Position numbers and translations under genes: made by a program
Source: Eonycteris spelaea
Taxonomy: Eukaryota > Chordata > Mammalia > Chiroptera > Pteropodidae
Reading direction: 5' to 3'
DNA length: 64,000 nt
Assembly (NCBI GenBank): GCA_003508835.1
Contig: PUFA01000204.1
Coordinates: forward strand, 310,001 to 374,000
Shown: piece after piece, positions 24,301-37,244 of the stretch
Numbering within the stretch: position 1 is the first letter of the stretch
How the letters are laid out: every line of letters starts with the position of its first letter
Notes under the pieces: generated by a model
Told to the model about the DNA's origin: nothing
The model's database searches: none
Seen by the model: only the letters and a program-made list of their open reading frames with translations

Positions 24301-24889
24301 ATTCGTTTTTTTCTGTTTGTTTCTTAAGAAATGTTTATTAAATTAAGTATATACTCAATATTTTATTTATTTTCATCCTTTAATAATGTATGAAAATCTC
24401 ATTTAATAAGACTTGGCGGCAGAAAATGAAAAGAAATATTTAACACATCCATATGCTTGAAGTGTCACTAAGATGTATAGGAGAATTCTAAGTGTAATTT
24501 TTCTATCATTAACAAAAAGTGTTTTGGGACCAGCATTATATCTGCATTCACCGATTTTTTAAAAAGTTATTACGAAAGAAAATTTTAATAGGGTATATTT
24601 AATTTTGCTAATTTTTAAGGTAAAATAAACAGTATACAAGAATACAATTTTAAAAACATTTTTATGTACTAAAATCTGCTTATCCATAGAACCATCAATA
24701 TTTTAACTTTAAAAAAATAATTGCTTTTATATTCATTGCTCATCTTTAATTAAAAAATAATTTTCCAGACTCTACGATAAAAACTGGTTAATACTACAAG
24801 CAAGTAATAACAACTTTTAGCAGTCTTCGACACATGTGCAGTGAAATAATGAGTCATGTTGTCTGGGCACTACTTATTGGTTTACTTAT

Positions 24890-25425
24890 TTAATACTTAC
24901 TGACTGCCTACAGCACGTCAAACACTAGGCAGAGCATTAAAGATACTGTGAAAAACAATGGCACAGTTCCTGCATTCACGGAGCCTATAATGAACGATGA
25001 ATTTCAAAATCAACTACTTAATGACAATTACTATAAGTGCTTCTACAGAGACAAAAAGATGTAAAGGAAACACGTAAAATAAGAGACTGGGACTCTGGTA
25101 GTTTTAGAAAAGATTTCTCGGAGGAAACAAACAAAGATAGTTAAACTACTGGCAAAGAGAAGGGGTTACATCACAGCCAGTAGAACAAATAGCATAGGGG
25201 AATGCTCAGAGGAAGAAAAGCACACAGGAAATTTCCAGGACCTGAAGGAAGATCTATGCACCTGAAGACAAAGGGCAAGAGGGAAGGAAGGCTGCTGAGA
25301 GTTGAGGCTGGAAGCCAGATCATACAAGACATTACTTAAAAAAAAAAAAAAATCAGATTAGCGGGAAGCCTTGGGAAGATTTTAAGTAGAGAGCTAAACC
25401 CCTGAACTAGAGTGAGACTAAGTTA
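24890..25425 (-). repeat. L2 LINE, antisense
   Basis: It starts with the antisense 3' end (ttactgactgcctacagcac) and continues through agatttctcggaggaaac and ggaagccttgggaagatttt. Confidence 0.75.
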
Positions 25426-25429
25426 TGTT

Positions 25430-26585
25430 CACCAAAGACTACGTAAACATTATCTGCATTCTAATTCTTTAAAAATTAGCAATATCAGCTATATTCAATA
25501 ATTCTTTAGTAACTGAAACACTCATTTCTTGACTATATCAGATAAGTTTATATTCACCATATAATCCATTTATCTAACAACCTTAACCCATTGGAAAAAC
25601 TCAAAGCTTAGAACTAAGCAGAAAAAAGAACACTCCTGCTCTCAAATTAGCTTTCAGTAACTCAAGTCCTCAGGCCTTTTTTCACCCTACTGATTTTATT
25701 TTATATAAAATTCTTATTAAATTACTTTTCTTGATTTCCGGACATGAAAATAGAAGCCAATTATACTCAGTAAAAAGGGGACAAATGGGCCAGGCATGGT
25801 TATAGATGGTACAATGACAAAGTAATTGACAACTGGCAGCTTAATACTAAAGGAAAATGAGACACAGAATTATATTTCACCAAGTAAATTCACTAAAGTA
25901 GAAGTCTTCAAAAAAAATTCTTCCCTCCTTCCCTGGCAAAACTGGATTAATGACATATTTCAATATATGTTTCCACAATAAAAACCTAAAGGATATTTTT
26001 GTTTCAAACATTTTCATAGATCACTGCATTTATTTGTTCTCAGTTATTGAAAATACAACTCTAAGAGAAAAAAACCTTATTTCTGCTCTGCCCAAAGAAG
26101 CAACATTAGAAGAGATCACCCAAATTTAGAACAAAATTACATTTCAAGATCCTGCCGAGAACCTAACAGAAGGTTCTTTTATCAAGCGGTACAAGCCAAA
26201 TTTTAAACCATTAATTCACTTACACACAATGACTGCATGGATTAGACCAGTTGTTACACATATGCTCTCTAGCGAAATAGCATTTCCAGAGCAACGTAGG
26301 TTTAGATTAGTATTATTAAGACTTATTCTCTTGATCTACACAACAGGCTAGATCTAGAAATTTTTAAATACTACTTGGTTATTAATATAAATTTACAAAG
26401 TACTATACAAAGAAATATGCAAGTATAAAATGTTCAATTTACCCAAGAGGCCAAGAAGAAAAAAATGGTAACAATCAAAAAGAAACAGTCTGTGCAGAAA
26501 ATAGCATAATTACTAATTCTCATTTAGAATACCACTCTACTTGTATAATACCTAATCTATATTCAAATGAAAATAAAACAATTTT
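25430..26585. other. first-intron sequence, nothing identified
   Basis: AT-rich, with no repeat that I can name, no long open frame and no DP-like exon on the minus strand. Confidence 0.45.
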
Positions 26586-26589
26586 ATAA

Positions 26590-26730
26590 TCAGCATCATC
26601 ATAATAGCTATTATGTAATTTCTCAAAATAATCCTACGGAATAGCTACAGGAGGGAAAATTGAATAAGAGAGCCAAAATAACTTACCTAAAGTCATACAG
26701 AACCAAAATTTACTATAAAGTTTAGATAAA
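26590..26730 (-). repeat. MIR fragment, antisense
   Basis: aataatcctacggaatagct, then aacttacctaaagtcatacaga follows the MIR body in reverse. The cttac here mimics a splice donor. Confidence 0.6.
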
Positions 26731-27049
26731 TAAGATGTGACTATGTACGTGTTCTACATCATGAAAAGATGAGTTTCAAGCAGTTTTCATTTTAAAGTAA
26801 TTTAAGATTTTAAAATATTATATAAAAGGAATTTTGTGTTATTTGTAAATGTTGAAGAATATAAATTTAATATTATATACTTTAAAATGATCTAAAAGAG
26901 ACTTCTGGAAAAAATGGCTGAGTAGAGGAACATTTCTCTTACTTGGATGAGCACCCTAGCCACTTAAAAATAAAAGTATGTGATAGCTCTTTTATTTGTT
27001 AATACATTAACATTTGTTTTAAAACATTAATTTAGAAAAGGGAGGAAAG

Positions 27050-27879
27050 CCGGAAAATATAATAGGATACAGGGAAATGTCCTTCAGGCTACTTCCCACC
27101 TACCCCGTTTATACCTCTGTACAGACAGTGGCAGTACTCATCTTGTGCATCAGTCCCAGGTTTCTTCAGGCACATACAAGTAATACAAAAACATTCTCAT
27201 TTTCTCATTTTTTAAAAAGCTGAATATTTAGTTCTGTATCTTGCTTTTTAACAATGCAGCATTGAGTTCTTGCCAAGTCAGTACAAAGAGAATAAATATC
27301 TTCATTCTCTTTTACAGCTGCCGAACATTCTATGAATATAACATTATTTAACTAGTTCCCTCTTGTTAGAATTTGGGTTTCCAAACTTCTGCTACTATAA
27401 GCAATGGTTCAGTGACTACCCTTCTACATACGTAATTTCACGTGAAATTATTTATTCTAAATGATACATGCGTTCTTAGAGCTATTGCTAAATCGCCCTC
27501 CATAGGTGTTGAGGAAATTTGCACCATCTATGTACAATTGTTTCTCCATAGCCTCACCAGTACAGTGTGTTTCTTACTGTTTATTCAATATGTTTTTTAA
27601 ATAGCATTTGCTTGCAATTTTATCTTGTTCTTTTTCAGAGTTTGACTATCATTACTTGTCTAGTTTTTCATTTGGACTTTGCAATATACATCTCCAATAC
27701 GGAGGGGGACTCCTGTCAGTGTTTTTATTGGATCATGTCAATCTTCCCTAAATTAATTTATAAGTTGCACACCTTCAAAATACTGAACCTTCTTATCTAA
27801 GAACATAGTGTCTATTTCTATTTATTCAAATTTATTTCTTGGCCTTTTGAGTGTATTTAAAATGTTGTCCTTATATAGG
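27050..27879 (-). repeat. old L1 3' part, antisense
   Basis: gctgccgaacattctatgaat, then ttgctaaatcgccctccatag, then ccatagcctcaccagtacag are antisense L1M4/L1ME-type text. It may resume at 28340-28540 after the LTR. Confidence 0.6.
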
Positions 27880-28332
27880 TGTTATAGGTTGCATCGTTTA
27901 CCCTCCAAAGATGTGTTCAGTCCTAATGCCTGGAACCCGTGAATGTGACCTGATTTGGAAATAGTGTCTTTGCAGATGTGATCAAGTTAAGGTGAGGTCA
28001 TGCTAAAATTGGGGTGGGCCCTCACCCAGTATGGCTGGTGTTCTTTAGAAGAGAAGAGGGAAACACAAAGACACGAAGGGAAGTCAGCCACAGGAAAATA
28101 GATGGAGGCAGACCGGACTGTGCTGCTACGAATCAGAAGTGCCTGGGGCTACGAGAAGCTGAAGGCGGCAAGACAGAATCCTCCCCTAAAGGCTCAGAAG
28201 GAGGATGGGCCTGCCAATCGGTACCTTGATTTTGGACTTCAAGACCATAGAACTGTGAGAAAATGAACTTCTGTTTTTTTAAGCCACCCAGTGTGTGGTA
28301 CTTTGTAGTTGCAGCCCTAAGAAACTAATGCA
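27880..28332 (+). mobile_element. MLT1-type LTR (ERVL-MaLR), solo, well preserved
   Basis: Nearly full length (453 bp), TG...CA. It carries gtgaatgtgacctgatttgg, tgtctttgcagatgtgatca, ccttgattttggacttc and the end cagccctaagaaactaatgca. The frame at 28014-28229 is only part of this LTR. The copy is clearly less decayed than the one at 5663-6026. Confidence 0.9.
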
Positions 28333-28559
28333 ATGGGTTTACAAGTTCCTTGTTATAGTTATTCCTAGTTTGTTTGTTTGTTTTTTTTTAGTTTGGGTCT
28401 TTTTCACTGGTGGTTGTTCCTATTATACATGTAATTCTCCATCATATCTTTCAAGCTGTCTGAATGTAATAGTTATAAATTTCTATTTATTAATTTTATA
28501 TCTCACCACATAATTAAATTCTCTTACTATAACAGTTTTTCAGTTGACTCTTGGGTTTT

Positions 28560-30135
28560 TAAGGTATAAAATTATCTGAAAATAGGGATTGTTGGACATC
28601 TCAAGTCTGTAGAACAATGGAGGTAGCCTGAGTACAAATCTTCCCCCAGTCTCCCGAAACAGATATAAAATAAACGAGGAGAATAAATAAAACCCACACA
28701 GAACCCATGCCTTCAACATTATCATTACAATGAGACAGAGATCACAGCAACCTTCAAATGATCTATTAAGTAGAAGGGGAAAAAGAAATAAATTCCATAA
28801 GAAATCTCGCTCCCTATCTTCTGCAAGCCTGTGGATGTGGAAAGTACATAAAGGGAGGCTAAAAAGACTCCATTAAAAAAAAAGAGCAAAGGGGTACAGG
28901 GAGCTTAGCGGAAGCACAGGCAAAATCACCCCAGAGAGAGAGAGAGTAAAACAGGAAATGTAGAAACATTGAACTCAAGTTAGGACTTACTACTCCTCAG
29001 CCCTAGTGATGTGAAAGCGTACAGAAAACTGCTGGACCAGCAGCGGCGCCTCCAAGAAAGCATGCCTCTAGGGGAGAACCAGGTACACAGAAAGAGAAGA
29101 GCTGGTACCTCTGGAGACAAAGCAATGAATGGAAAGAAGACAATAAGGGGAAATCAGGGCTTCAGCAGAAACAAAATAGAAACAAGACATACCGATCCTT
29201 CCTCTACCCCTCTCGCTCACCATCAATACCATAAAAAGAAACTGAACAGAAGAGGAAACAGTGAAATAAGAACTCTCAAACTAGGAAGTGTCCACAAAAT
29301 GAATAGACAGACAACAACAAAAGTAGATAATGTTCATATTGTAAAAAGTCAAGAAAATACAAATAAAGCTTTTCTGTTGTTTTCTTCCATGAAGTGGAAA
29401 AAAAAACTGTAACACACATCATACTGAATTAAAATATCCTTAAACAACAACTTGCAGATATGAAAACAACCTTGAGTCAGAAATATAAAAACTAAGAACC
29501 AAAATGGACAAAAAGAGAAAGAAATCAGAGTTGCTTGAACTCCAGAGAGAAATTGAAGAAAAACAAAAACAGATAAAAAATTAAAATAAAATTATAAGGC
29601 ATAAAAGGAAAATACATTTTAATAAAATGAAAGATGTTGAAGAAAAGCAGGAAAAGAATAAGACCAAAAATGAAATAAAGAAGCAAAAAAGGTCAGAGAG
29701 AAATTGGTTGAAATGGATGGTAGATAAAGGAGGTAGAACATTAGTATTACTGGTGTCCCCAATGAAGAATATCAAAAACAATGGAATAGTACTAATACTA
29801 AAACTACAAAACAAGAAAACTTTCTGGAAATAAAAAGACCTGCATCTACATGTTGAAAAGGTCTACCAGATACTTGGAAAACGGACCCAGAATGATCAAC
29901 TGTGATATATATCCTTGTAAAATTGTGTAAAGAAAAAAAAATTCAGGGCACTCAGGCAAAAAGACAAAATAATTCACAAAGGCAAGAGAATGAGACTAGC
30001 ATCAGATTCCTAAAAATAACATATAAGCAAGACAACAGTAGAGCAGAATTTTCAAGAAACGTGAGGAAATGTAAACCAAGGATATTACATCCTGCCAGCT
30101 GTACTTCAAGTTTCAAAGACATCAAAACGTAGAGT
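28560..30135 (+). repeat. HAL1 (half-L1) element, sense, first part
   Basis: At 29504-29581 a short frame starting MDKKRKKSELLEL and rich in E, K and Q encodes the coiled-coil start of the ORF1-like protein, then stops early. Fragments of later ORF1 follow in other frames (29627-29833). No reverse transcriptase sequence follows within this element, as expected for HAL1. It resumes at 32127 after an L1 insertion. Confidence 0.6.
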
Positions 30136-30139
30136 TTTG

Positions 30140-32126
30140 GGGGTATGCTCCTTGACATGGGTCTTGGCAATGATTGTTTGGATTTGATGCAAAAACAAAG
30201 GCAATAACAAAAGCAAAAATAAACAAGTGGGACAATGACAAACTGAAAAGCTTCTGCACAGCGACGGAAACCATCAATAAAATGAAAAGACAACCTACAG
30301 AATGGGAGAAAATATTTGCAAATCATATATCTGATTGTGGGTTAAATATATATATATCACATAACTCGATAGGATAAAAACAACAATTCAATTAAAAATA
30401 GGCAGAGGAACTGAATAAACATTTTTCCAAAGAAGACACACAAACAGCCAACATGAAAAGGTACTCATCATCACTAATGGTCAGAGAAATGCAAGTCAAA
30501 ACCACATCACCTCACACCTGTCAGAATGGCTATCATAAAAAAGAGATAACAAGTGTTAGCAAGGATGTGGAGAAAAGGGACCCCTTAGTGGACTGTAGTG
30601 GGCATGTAAATTGGTGCAGCCACAGAAAACAGTATGAGGTTCTTCAAAAACTTTACAGAACTATCATGTGATTCCAGCAATCCCACTTCTGGGAATATAT
30701 TTGAAAGAAATAAACTCACTATCTCAAAGAGATATCTGCACCCTCATGTTCACTGCAGCATTATCTACAATAACCAAGACATAGAAACAACCTAAGTGTC
30801 CACTGACAGATGATTGGATAAAAAAATATTACATATGAAAAACCACAGGCTCCAAATGGCATTGAGTCACTCATGCTAAAAAGCCCCTGACACCAAACCT
30901 AGATTACTTGATCTAACTGCAGTTTCAACTTTTCCCAGAAATGTAATTTTAATGACCAGGTTGTCTAGAATTTTCTGGTCAAGTACCAGTAAGGTAACTT
31001 GTCACAAAATTCCTCTCCATGCCCAATTTAAAAAAGAGGCAATCTGCATAATAAAAACCCTTCTTTCTTCTCTTCCCACCCCCCAAAAGATGCCCTTCCT
31101 GTAAAAACCTTTCATTTCCTTCAACCTCTCAGACGGCCCTTCTAGTTGCTAAATGGGATGCTGCCCGATTCACCAATCATTTAATAAAGCCAATTATATC
31201 TTCAAATTTACTCAGTTGAATTTTTTTTTAACACATGTACACTGTCAGTGCCAAGCTGACAGAGAAGGGAAGGTATCAGTGGTGAGACGCCCAGTCGATA
31301 GAACATGCAACGGGCCGACATGAGAATGAAATGGCGAGCACCTACTTTATTACGGGGAATGTGCTTCTATTGTGGGGAACACGCTTCCGCCCCATTAGGG
31401 GACCGCATGGGCTTTATGTATGTCAGAGAACAATAGTGGCATTCAGTCGCTCATGTGTGATACAATAAGCCGAAGTATGTCTACATATGTTAGCACAGGC
31501 ACACTACTACACTAATGTAACATTCTAAATCTGGGGTCCTATTCCTAGCCGCGAGCCTGGATCACAGCCAGACCTGGGACCAGCCAGGCCTGGAGCCCAA
31601 ATACACATAGAGGAATATTGTTTAGCCATAAAAAAGGAGGAAATCCTTCCACTTGCAACAACATGGATGGACCTTAAGGGTACTATGCTAAGTGAAAATA
31701 AATCAGACAGAGGAAGACAAATACTGCATGATCGCACTTATATGTGGAATCTGAAAAAACTAAACTCATAGAAAGAGAGAATAGATTGGTGGTTGCCAGT
31801 AGTTGGGGCAGGGGTGGGGGTGAACTGGATGAAGGTAGTCGAAATGTATACACTTCCAATAATAAATAAGTTCTGGGGATATAACGTACAGCATGGTGAC
31901 TATAGTTAATACTGTATTATATATTGAGAGCTGCTAAGAGAGTTAACCTTAAAAGTTCTCATTACAAGAACAAAATTTTTTTTTAACTATGTGAGGTGAT
32001 GGACATTAACCAAACTTATTGTGGTCATCATTTCACAATATATACGTATGTCAAATCATTATGTTGTACACCTTAAACTCATATAATGCTATATGTCAAT
32101 TATATCAATAAAGCTGGGGGAAAAAG
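30140..32126 (+). repeat. L1 LINE, sense, 5'-truncated, inserted in HAL1 and holding an ERV LTR
   Basis: End of ORF2 (gctcttggcaatgatt-like start, aagcttctgcacagcgacgg, aatgcaagtcaaaaccacatc) and an L1 3' UTR ending tatatcaataaagctgggg. L1 sequence breaks at 30835 and resumes at 31616, where a retroviral LTR was inserted. Confidence 0.8.
30836..31615 (+). mobile_element. endogenous retroviral LTR insertion (about 780 bp) with 4-bp target duplication
   Basis: The insertion begins TG and ends CA. It is flanked by cata at 30832-30835 and 31616-31619, and L1 text is continuous outside. The left 400 bases look like a U3 with a polyadenylation signal (ttaataaagcc near 31181) followed by a T-rich, aacaca-ending segment. 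The right 380 bases have a different, CpG-containing composition (acgcccagtcgatag, acttccgcc-like text) and could be a long R-U5 or part of a second retroviral fragment. No gag, pol or env frame is present. I cannot assign a family. Confidence 0.65.
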
Positions 32127-33110
32127 TGAATATGGCAAAACTCAGACTACTATGAATGTGTGCCCCTTCTGAGAAATCTGTTACAGGATGAACTTTATCC
32201 AACCAAAACACGCCTGGGAAAATTTTGCAGGAGGACTGAGAGAGAGCATTTTATATATTGAATTGTAGAGGTAAAACTAAAACAAGACTGTGGTCGTGGA
32301 GTGAGTAACAGTAAGTATTACATGTTCTGACAAAGTGGAAAGAATGCAACTAAAAACTGGAAGGAGAGAGGAGAGAAAAGGAGGAAAGGAAAATAAGATC
32401 ACTGATTGTTAACAGAGGTGGAAGTCAAAGGTTACCATTTAAAACTGCAAGTAAAAGATTAAGTAAAATAAAAGGTACCATTAGAATAAAAATACAAACC
32501 TTCCCAAATACCAAGAAATGCTTAAAAAAGCAAAGAGAACATAGAAAAACACAGTAAATATAACATAACACACATCGAAATGACAAATAGTATGTAGCAT
32601 TATAGGGTACATAATATACCGTATTTATGCAGTATAAGATTTGACTTAATAAATGGTACTTACACAATTGGTCATCCATCTGAAAAAAAAATAGAATATA
32701 CCAACTATCTTAAAGCCATTCCTTTGAAAAAGAGAGGGGAGACTAGCATGCAGAAAGTTTCCTGGGAGTGCTCTTAGGAGATACACCTGTAAGTAATGAA
32801 GGTGGTAGAACTGGGAATGGGGAGAAACTGGCCCAATGGGCTCTGGAGCTGGGATGCTCTTCAAGTTGTCCAAAATAGAGGCACGTAGAGGTGGATCTTA
32901 TATTCCTGCAGCACCCAGTCAGTTCTCATAAAACTCCTCTGAGAGGGAGCGTAACCCTGGTCAAGACAGAACTTTAAGGGCAAAGCCTAGAAATGGTGCA
33001 GCTGTGACCATCAGCATAAGTAGGTGGAGAATGCATACTCACAAAGAGAAGGCCTGGGCAGAGTACTAGAGTATCCGCCACAATTATATAGCAATGAAAA
33101 TTAATTAATG
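32127..33110 (+). repeat. HAL1 element, sense, continuation
   Basis: The text ctgagaaatctgttacagga, then ctttatccaaccaaaacac continues the HAL1 frame from before the L1 insertion. The 3' part from about 32450 on is less certain. Confidence 0.5.
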
Positions 33111-33120
33111 GATTTGGTTA

Positions 33121-33149
33121 ACACACACACACACACACACACACACACC
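33121..33149. repeat. (AC)n microsatellite
   Basis: About 14 uninterrupted AC units. 33150-33430 after it is unassigned. Confidence 0.98.
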
Positions 33150-33429
33150 ATGATTATATTTACATAAAGTTATGGCATGCAAAATAATATAATACGTATT
33201 GCTTAGAGACATACACTTACAACATTAAGGAGCACAATGGAATTACAGATATCAAATTTCACCTCTCCATGTGAAAAAGAAAAGCATTTTGGATGGTGAC
33301 AAAGAGGCTTCAAGAACTATATGTTGGATTGTATAAGCAGAGTTACAGGTTGCAAAGGAGGTGCGTTGCATCATTCCATATGCTTATTTATTTGTATATC
33401 TCAGTTATAACAAACATTTAAGTTAAAAG

Positions 33430-35830
33430 AAAAAAACTAACAAATCCAAGACCTGTCTTTTAAAACAATAAACTGATAAACTAGCAAACCTAATCAGGAA
33501 AAAAAACAAGGAGAAAGCACAAATACACTGCGTATGAAAAGATGAAAGGAGAAAAATACCACAGAACCAGAGAAAATTTAAAAATCGAAAGAGCTACTTT
33601 GTTCAACCGAGGGCAAATAAATCGCGAACTTGGATAAAATGGATAATTTTTCAGAAAAATGTAAGTTACCAAAACTGCCTCCAGAAGAGATAGAAAATCT
33701 AAGGTGACAGGCTACCATAGAAAAAAAAAGTTGTCAAAAGGCTGCCCATCTAAACAGCAACTGGGACCATACTCTTTCACAGACAGATTCTGTTAAAAAG
33801 AAAAAAAAATGATTTTCCATAATTTATTAATAATTTGAACTATTAATGCTTTTAATAAAATGCTAAAATAGGTTTTTATAGGATTTGATAAAATTTTAAA
33901 TGCATCCATTATAAAATATAGTCTTGCTAAATTCTTGTTATAAGTATTTAATAAAAGAGAAAAACAATGAATACTTAATGAGATTATATGTTATGAAGAA
34001 TGCACATAGAATTTTATCAAATGCCCTTTCAGCATCTATGGGTATAGTTTTCATTAAGCATTCATTAAAGAAACTGTCTCAAAAAAAAAAGAATATCCAT
34101 TATTATCATTCAACACTTATTTAACATTGTTCTGTAGATATCGGCCAATGCAATTAAACAAAAAAATGATGTAAGTATCTAAATTGGAACTGAAGAGGTA
34201 AAATTACCATTGCTAACAAATGATTATGACTGTTTAAAGAGAAGCCCCATGAAATCAACTGGAAAGCTCAGAGGGAACTGAGTGATAATGCTGATTACAA
34301 AATTCATATTCAGAAATTAGTTGTTTTATATATTAAAAATGTCTTCTAATAACCAATTAGAAGAAAAATAATGGAAAAAATTACCCCATTTACAGAAGCA
34401 ATGACCAAAAAAAAAGAGAAAATTAAGAAGAAAGTCAGCAAAAATATATAGGGATAAAAAAATGGGAAAAAAATCAAGTTCATGGGCAACAAAATGCAAA
34501 ATCATAACAATATCAATTATCCCCAAATTAATCCACAAATATAATGAATCACAATAAAATTAATAATGTCTTTTCCTTCTAAATGGATCATTTGATTCAA
34601 AAGTTAATATGGAATGTAAAACCTAAATTTGTAAAATAATTAGAAGAAAACATAGGTAAAAGTTACACAATATCAGATTTGGCAATTATTTCTTGGATAT
34701 GGCACCAAAGGTACAGGCAACTAAAGAAAAAACAGACAAATGAGATTTCCGGAAAACTTGAAAATTTTGTGCATCAAATGACAGTATCCACAGAGTAAAG
34801 AGGAAATACACAGAATGGAAGAAAATATTTGCAAATCATATATCTGATAAGAGATTAATACTCAAAATACGCAGAGAACTAAAACTCAACAGAACAACCT
34901 AATTCAAAAATGGGCAAAGAATTTGAATAGACATTTCTCCAAAGATATATAAATGGCCAGTAACCACATGAAAAGATACTCAATATCACTAATCATTAGG
35001 GAAATGCAAATCAAAACCACAATGATATACCACCTCACACCCATTAGGACAGCTACTATCAAAAACGAACAAACAAAACAAAACCAGGAAACAACCAGTT
35101 AGCGAGGATGTGGAGAAACTACAACACTCGCACAGTGTGGGTGGAAATGTAGAATGCTACAGCTGCTGTGATAAACAGTACGGCAGTTCCTCGAAAAATT
35201 AAAAATACAATTACCATGCAAGCTAGTAATTCTACTCTGGGTATATACTCAAAAGAACTGAAAGTAGGATATTGAAGAGGTACTTGTTCACCCATGTTTA
35301 CAGCAGCGTTATTCATAATAGCTTAAACATGGAAACAACCCAAATGTCCACCGACTGGTGAATGGATAAACAAAATGTGATATATGCATACAATGGAGGA
35401 GTATTCAGCTTTGAAAAAGGAAGGAAGTTCTGACAGGTGCTACAATATGGGTAAGCCTTGAAGACATTACGCTAAGTGAAATCAGCCAATCACAAAAAGA
35501 TAAACGCTGTATTATTCTATTCTCATTGAAGAGCTTTAAAAGCAGTTCACCAATCATAAAGACAGAAAGCAGAATGGTAGTTGCCAGGAGTTGGGGGCTG
35601 GGAGACAGTAATGGGGGTATTACTGTTTAATGGGTAGAGTTTCAGTTCCACAAGATGAAAAGAGTTATGGATACAAGTGGTGGCAATAATTGCACAACAT
35701 TATACTTAATACCACTAAATTGTACACTTAAAATGGTTAAAGTGGTCAATTTTATGTCATGTTGCCACAATAATGAAAATTTCTTTCATGGACTGAAAAT
35801 AAAGTAGGACAAAGTAAAAAAAAAAAAGTC
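33430..35830 (+). repeat. L1 LINE, sense, ORF2 and 3' UTR
   Basis: Decayed ORF2 palm to C-terminal text runs through gcaaatcatatatctgataag (about 34830), aatgcaaatcaaaaccacaat (about 34999) and ggaaacaacccaaatgtccac. The end is a typical 3' UTR (ttgtacacttaaaatggttaaa) with an A-tail at 35818-35827. More than one insertion may be merged here. All frames are broken. Confidence 0.75.
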
Positions 35831-35879
35831 TATATGTAGGAATAAGCAAGGAATAAATTCTGGAAACAGAGGAAGGATT

Positions 35880-36745
35880 CGCCCATCCAATTACTAAAAC
35901 AAGTTATAAAGTCACAATAATTAAAATAATTTACACTGGAAATGAAAAGGCATATAGCTTGATGGACTAGAAAATAAGTACAAGATAGATCCAAATCCAG
36001 AACAAAATTTAGTATGTATCAAGTTGACATTTCAAATCAATGGGGTATAGTTTAGGTGGATTATTCAATAAGTAGCATTGCTATCAGTGAAAATTGAGTA
36101 ACAGTTTGAAAACAAATTAATTGGAGTCATAATGGACACCTCATTCAAAATAAATTCTAGATGGATCAAAGAAATCAATGCAATTGTTTAGGTACTCGAA
36201 GAAAACGTGGAGTTAGATTTTTCAGTCTCTGTGTATGGAAAACTTTTCTAATATGAATCCAAACCCAGAAGTCATCAAAGGGGGCAAAAAAACTGATATG
36301 AGGAAAAAATAGGTGTGTATCTTTTTTTTTTTCACTTAAAGAAGCCATAATGCAAATCATTAGAAAAATCAACTGGAAAAAAGTATTTTTGCAACTCACA
36401 TTACAAGAAAGAAGGTTATTTCTATCCTATGAAAGCCCTTATAAATAAAATACCAAGAACCTAAAAAAAAATGGACAAAGGATCTATAACAGAAAACACA
36501 AATGGCTTTTAAACATAAAAAAGTTCAACTCTCCTAAGAGAAATACCAAATAAATTATAATATACAGATCAAAAATATTGATACTAATACACTGTATTGA
36601 GAGGAATGTGGAAAAATAGACTTTTTCATACTTTGCTAGTGGTGAATAAATAGGTACAATCTTTACAGAGGATAACTTTATCACATATATAAAAATTATA
36701 AATGCATATGTCATGAGTTTTTTCTAGTTATGTAAAACCACATGT
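35880..36745 (+). repeat. second L1 ORF2 end, sense
   Basis: It starts a fresh copy of the ORF2 end (gcatatagcttgatggactag) directly after the previous A-tail, so two sense L1s stand in tandem. Confidence 0.6.
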
Positions 36746-36779
36746 ATAAAGGGTACTCACTATGGTGTCATTTTTTTAC

Positions 36780-37240
36780 ACACACGTGCATATTTTATTA
36801 TTTTTATTAAAGTATAGTTGACATATAGTATTATGAGTTTCAGATGTACAACACAGTTATTCAACAGTTACATACCTTACGAAGTAATTACAGTAAGTCT
36901 AGTAATCATGCCACTGTACAAAGTTATCACAATACTATTGACTATATTCCCTTTGCTGTACGTTACATCCCTGTGACTAGGTCCATCCATGTTGTTGCAA
37001 ATGGCAAGGTGTCATTCTTTTTTGTGACTGTTTCATCATATACATACACACACCACATCTTCTTTATCATTCATCTATCCATGGACACTTACGTTGCCTC
37101 CATATCTTGGCAATCTTGAATAATGCTGCAATGAACATAAGGGTGCATATATCTTTTCAAATTATTGTTTTTGTTTTCTTTGGATACCCAGAAGTGAAAT
37201 TGCTGGTCCACTATATCATTTTTAGAGCAAAAGATAAGAC
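36780..37240 (-). repeat. L1 3' UTR, antisense
   Basis: ttaaagtatagttgacatatag, then tttcagatgtacaacacagt, then aatgctgcaatgaacataag are antisense L1 3' UTR text. Confidence 0.8.
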
Positions 37241-37244
37241 AAAC

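Noticed and set aside
26690..26730. cttac splice-donor-like site on the minus strand
   Set aside because: It lies in an antisense MIR, where this sequence is part of the MIR core.
28014..28229. 71-codon frame
   Set aside because: It lies wholly inside the MLT1 LTR at 27880-28332.
29011..29412. 133-codon basic frame
   Set aside because: It lies in the HAL1 5' region. It lacks the coiled-coil and RNA-binding pattern expected of the ORF1-like protein, which starts further on.
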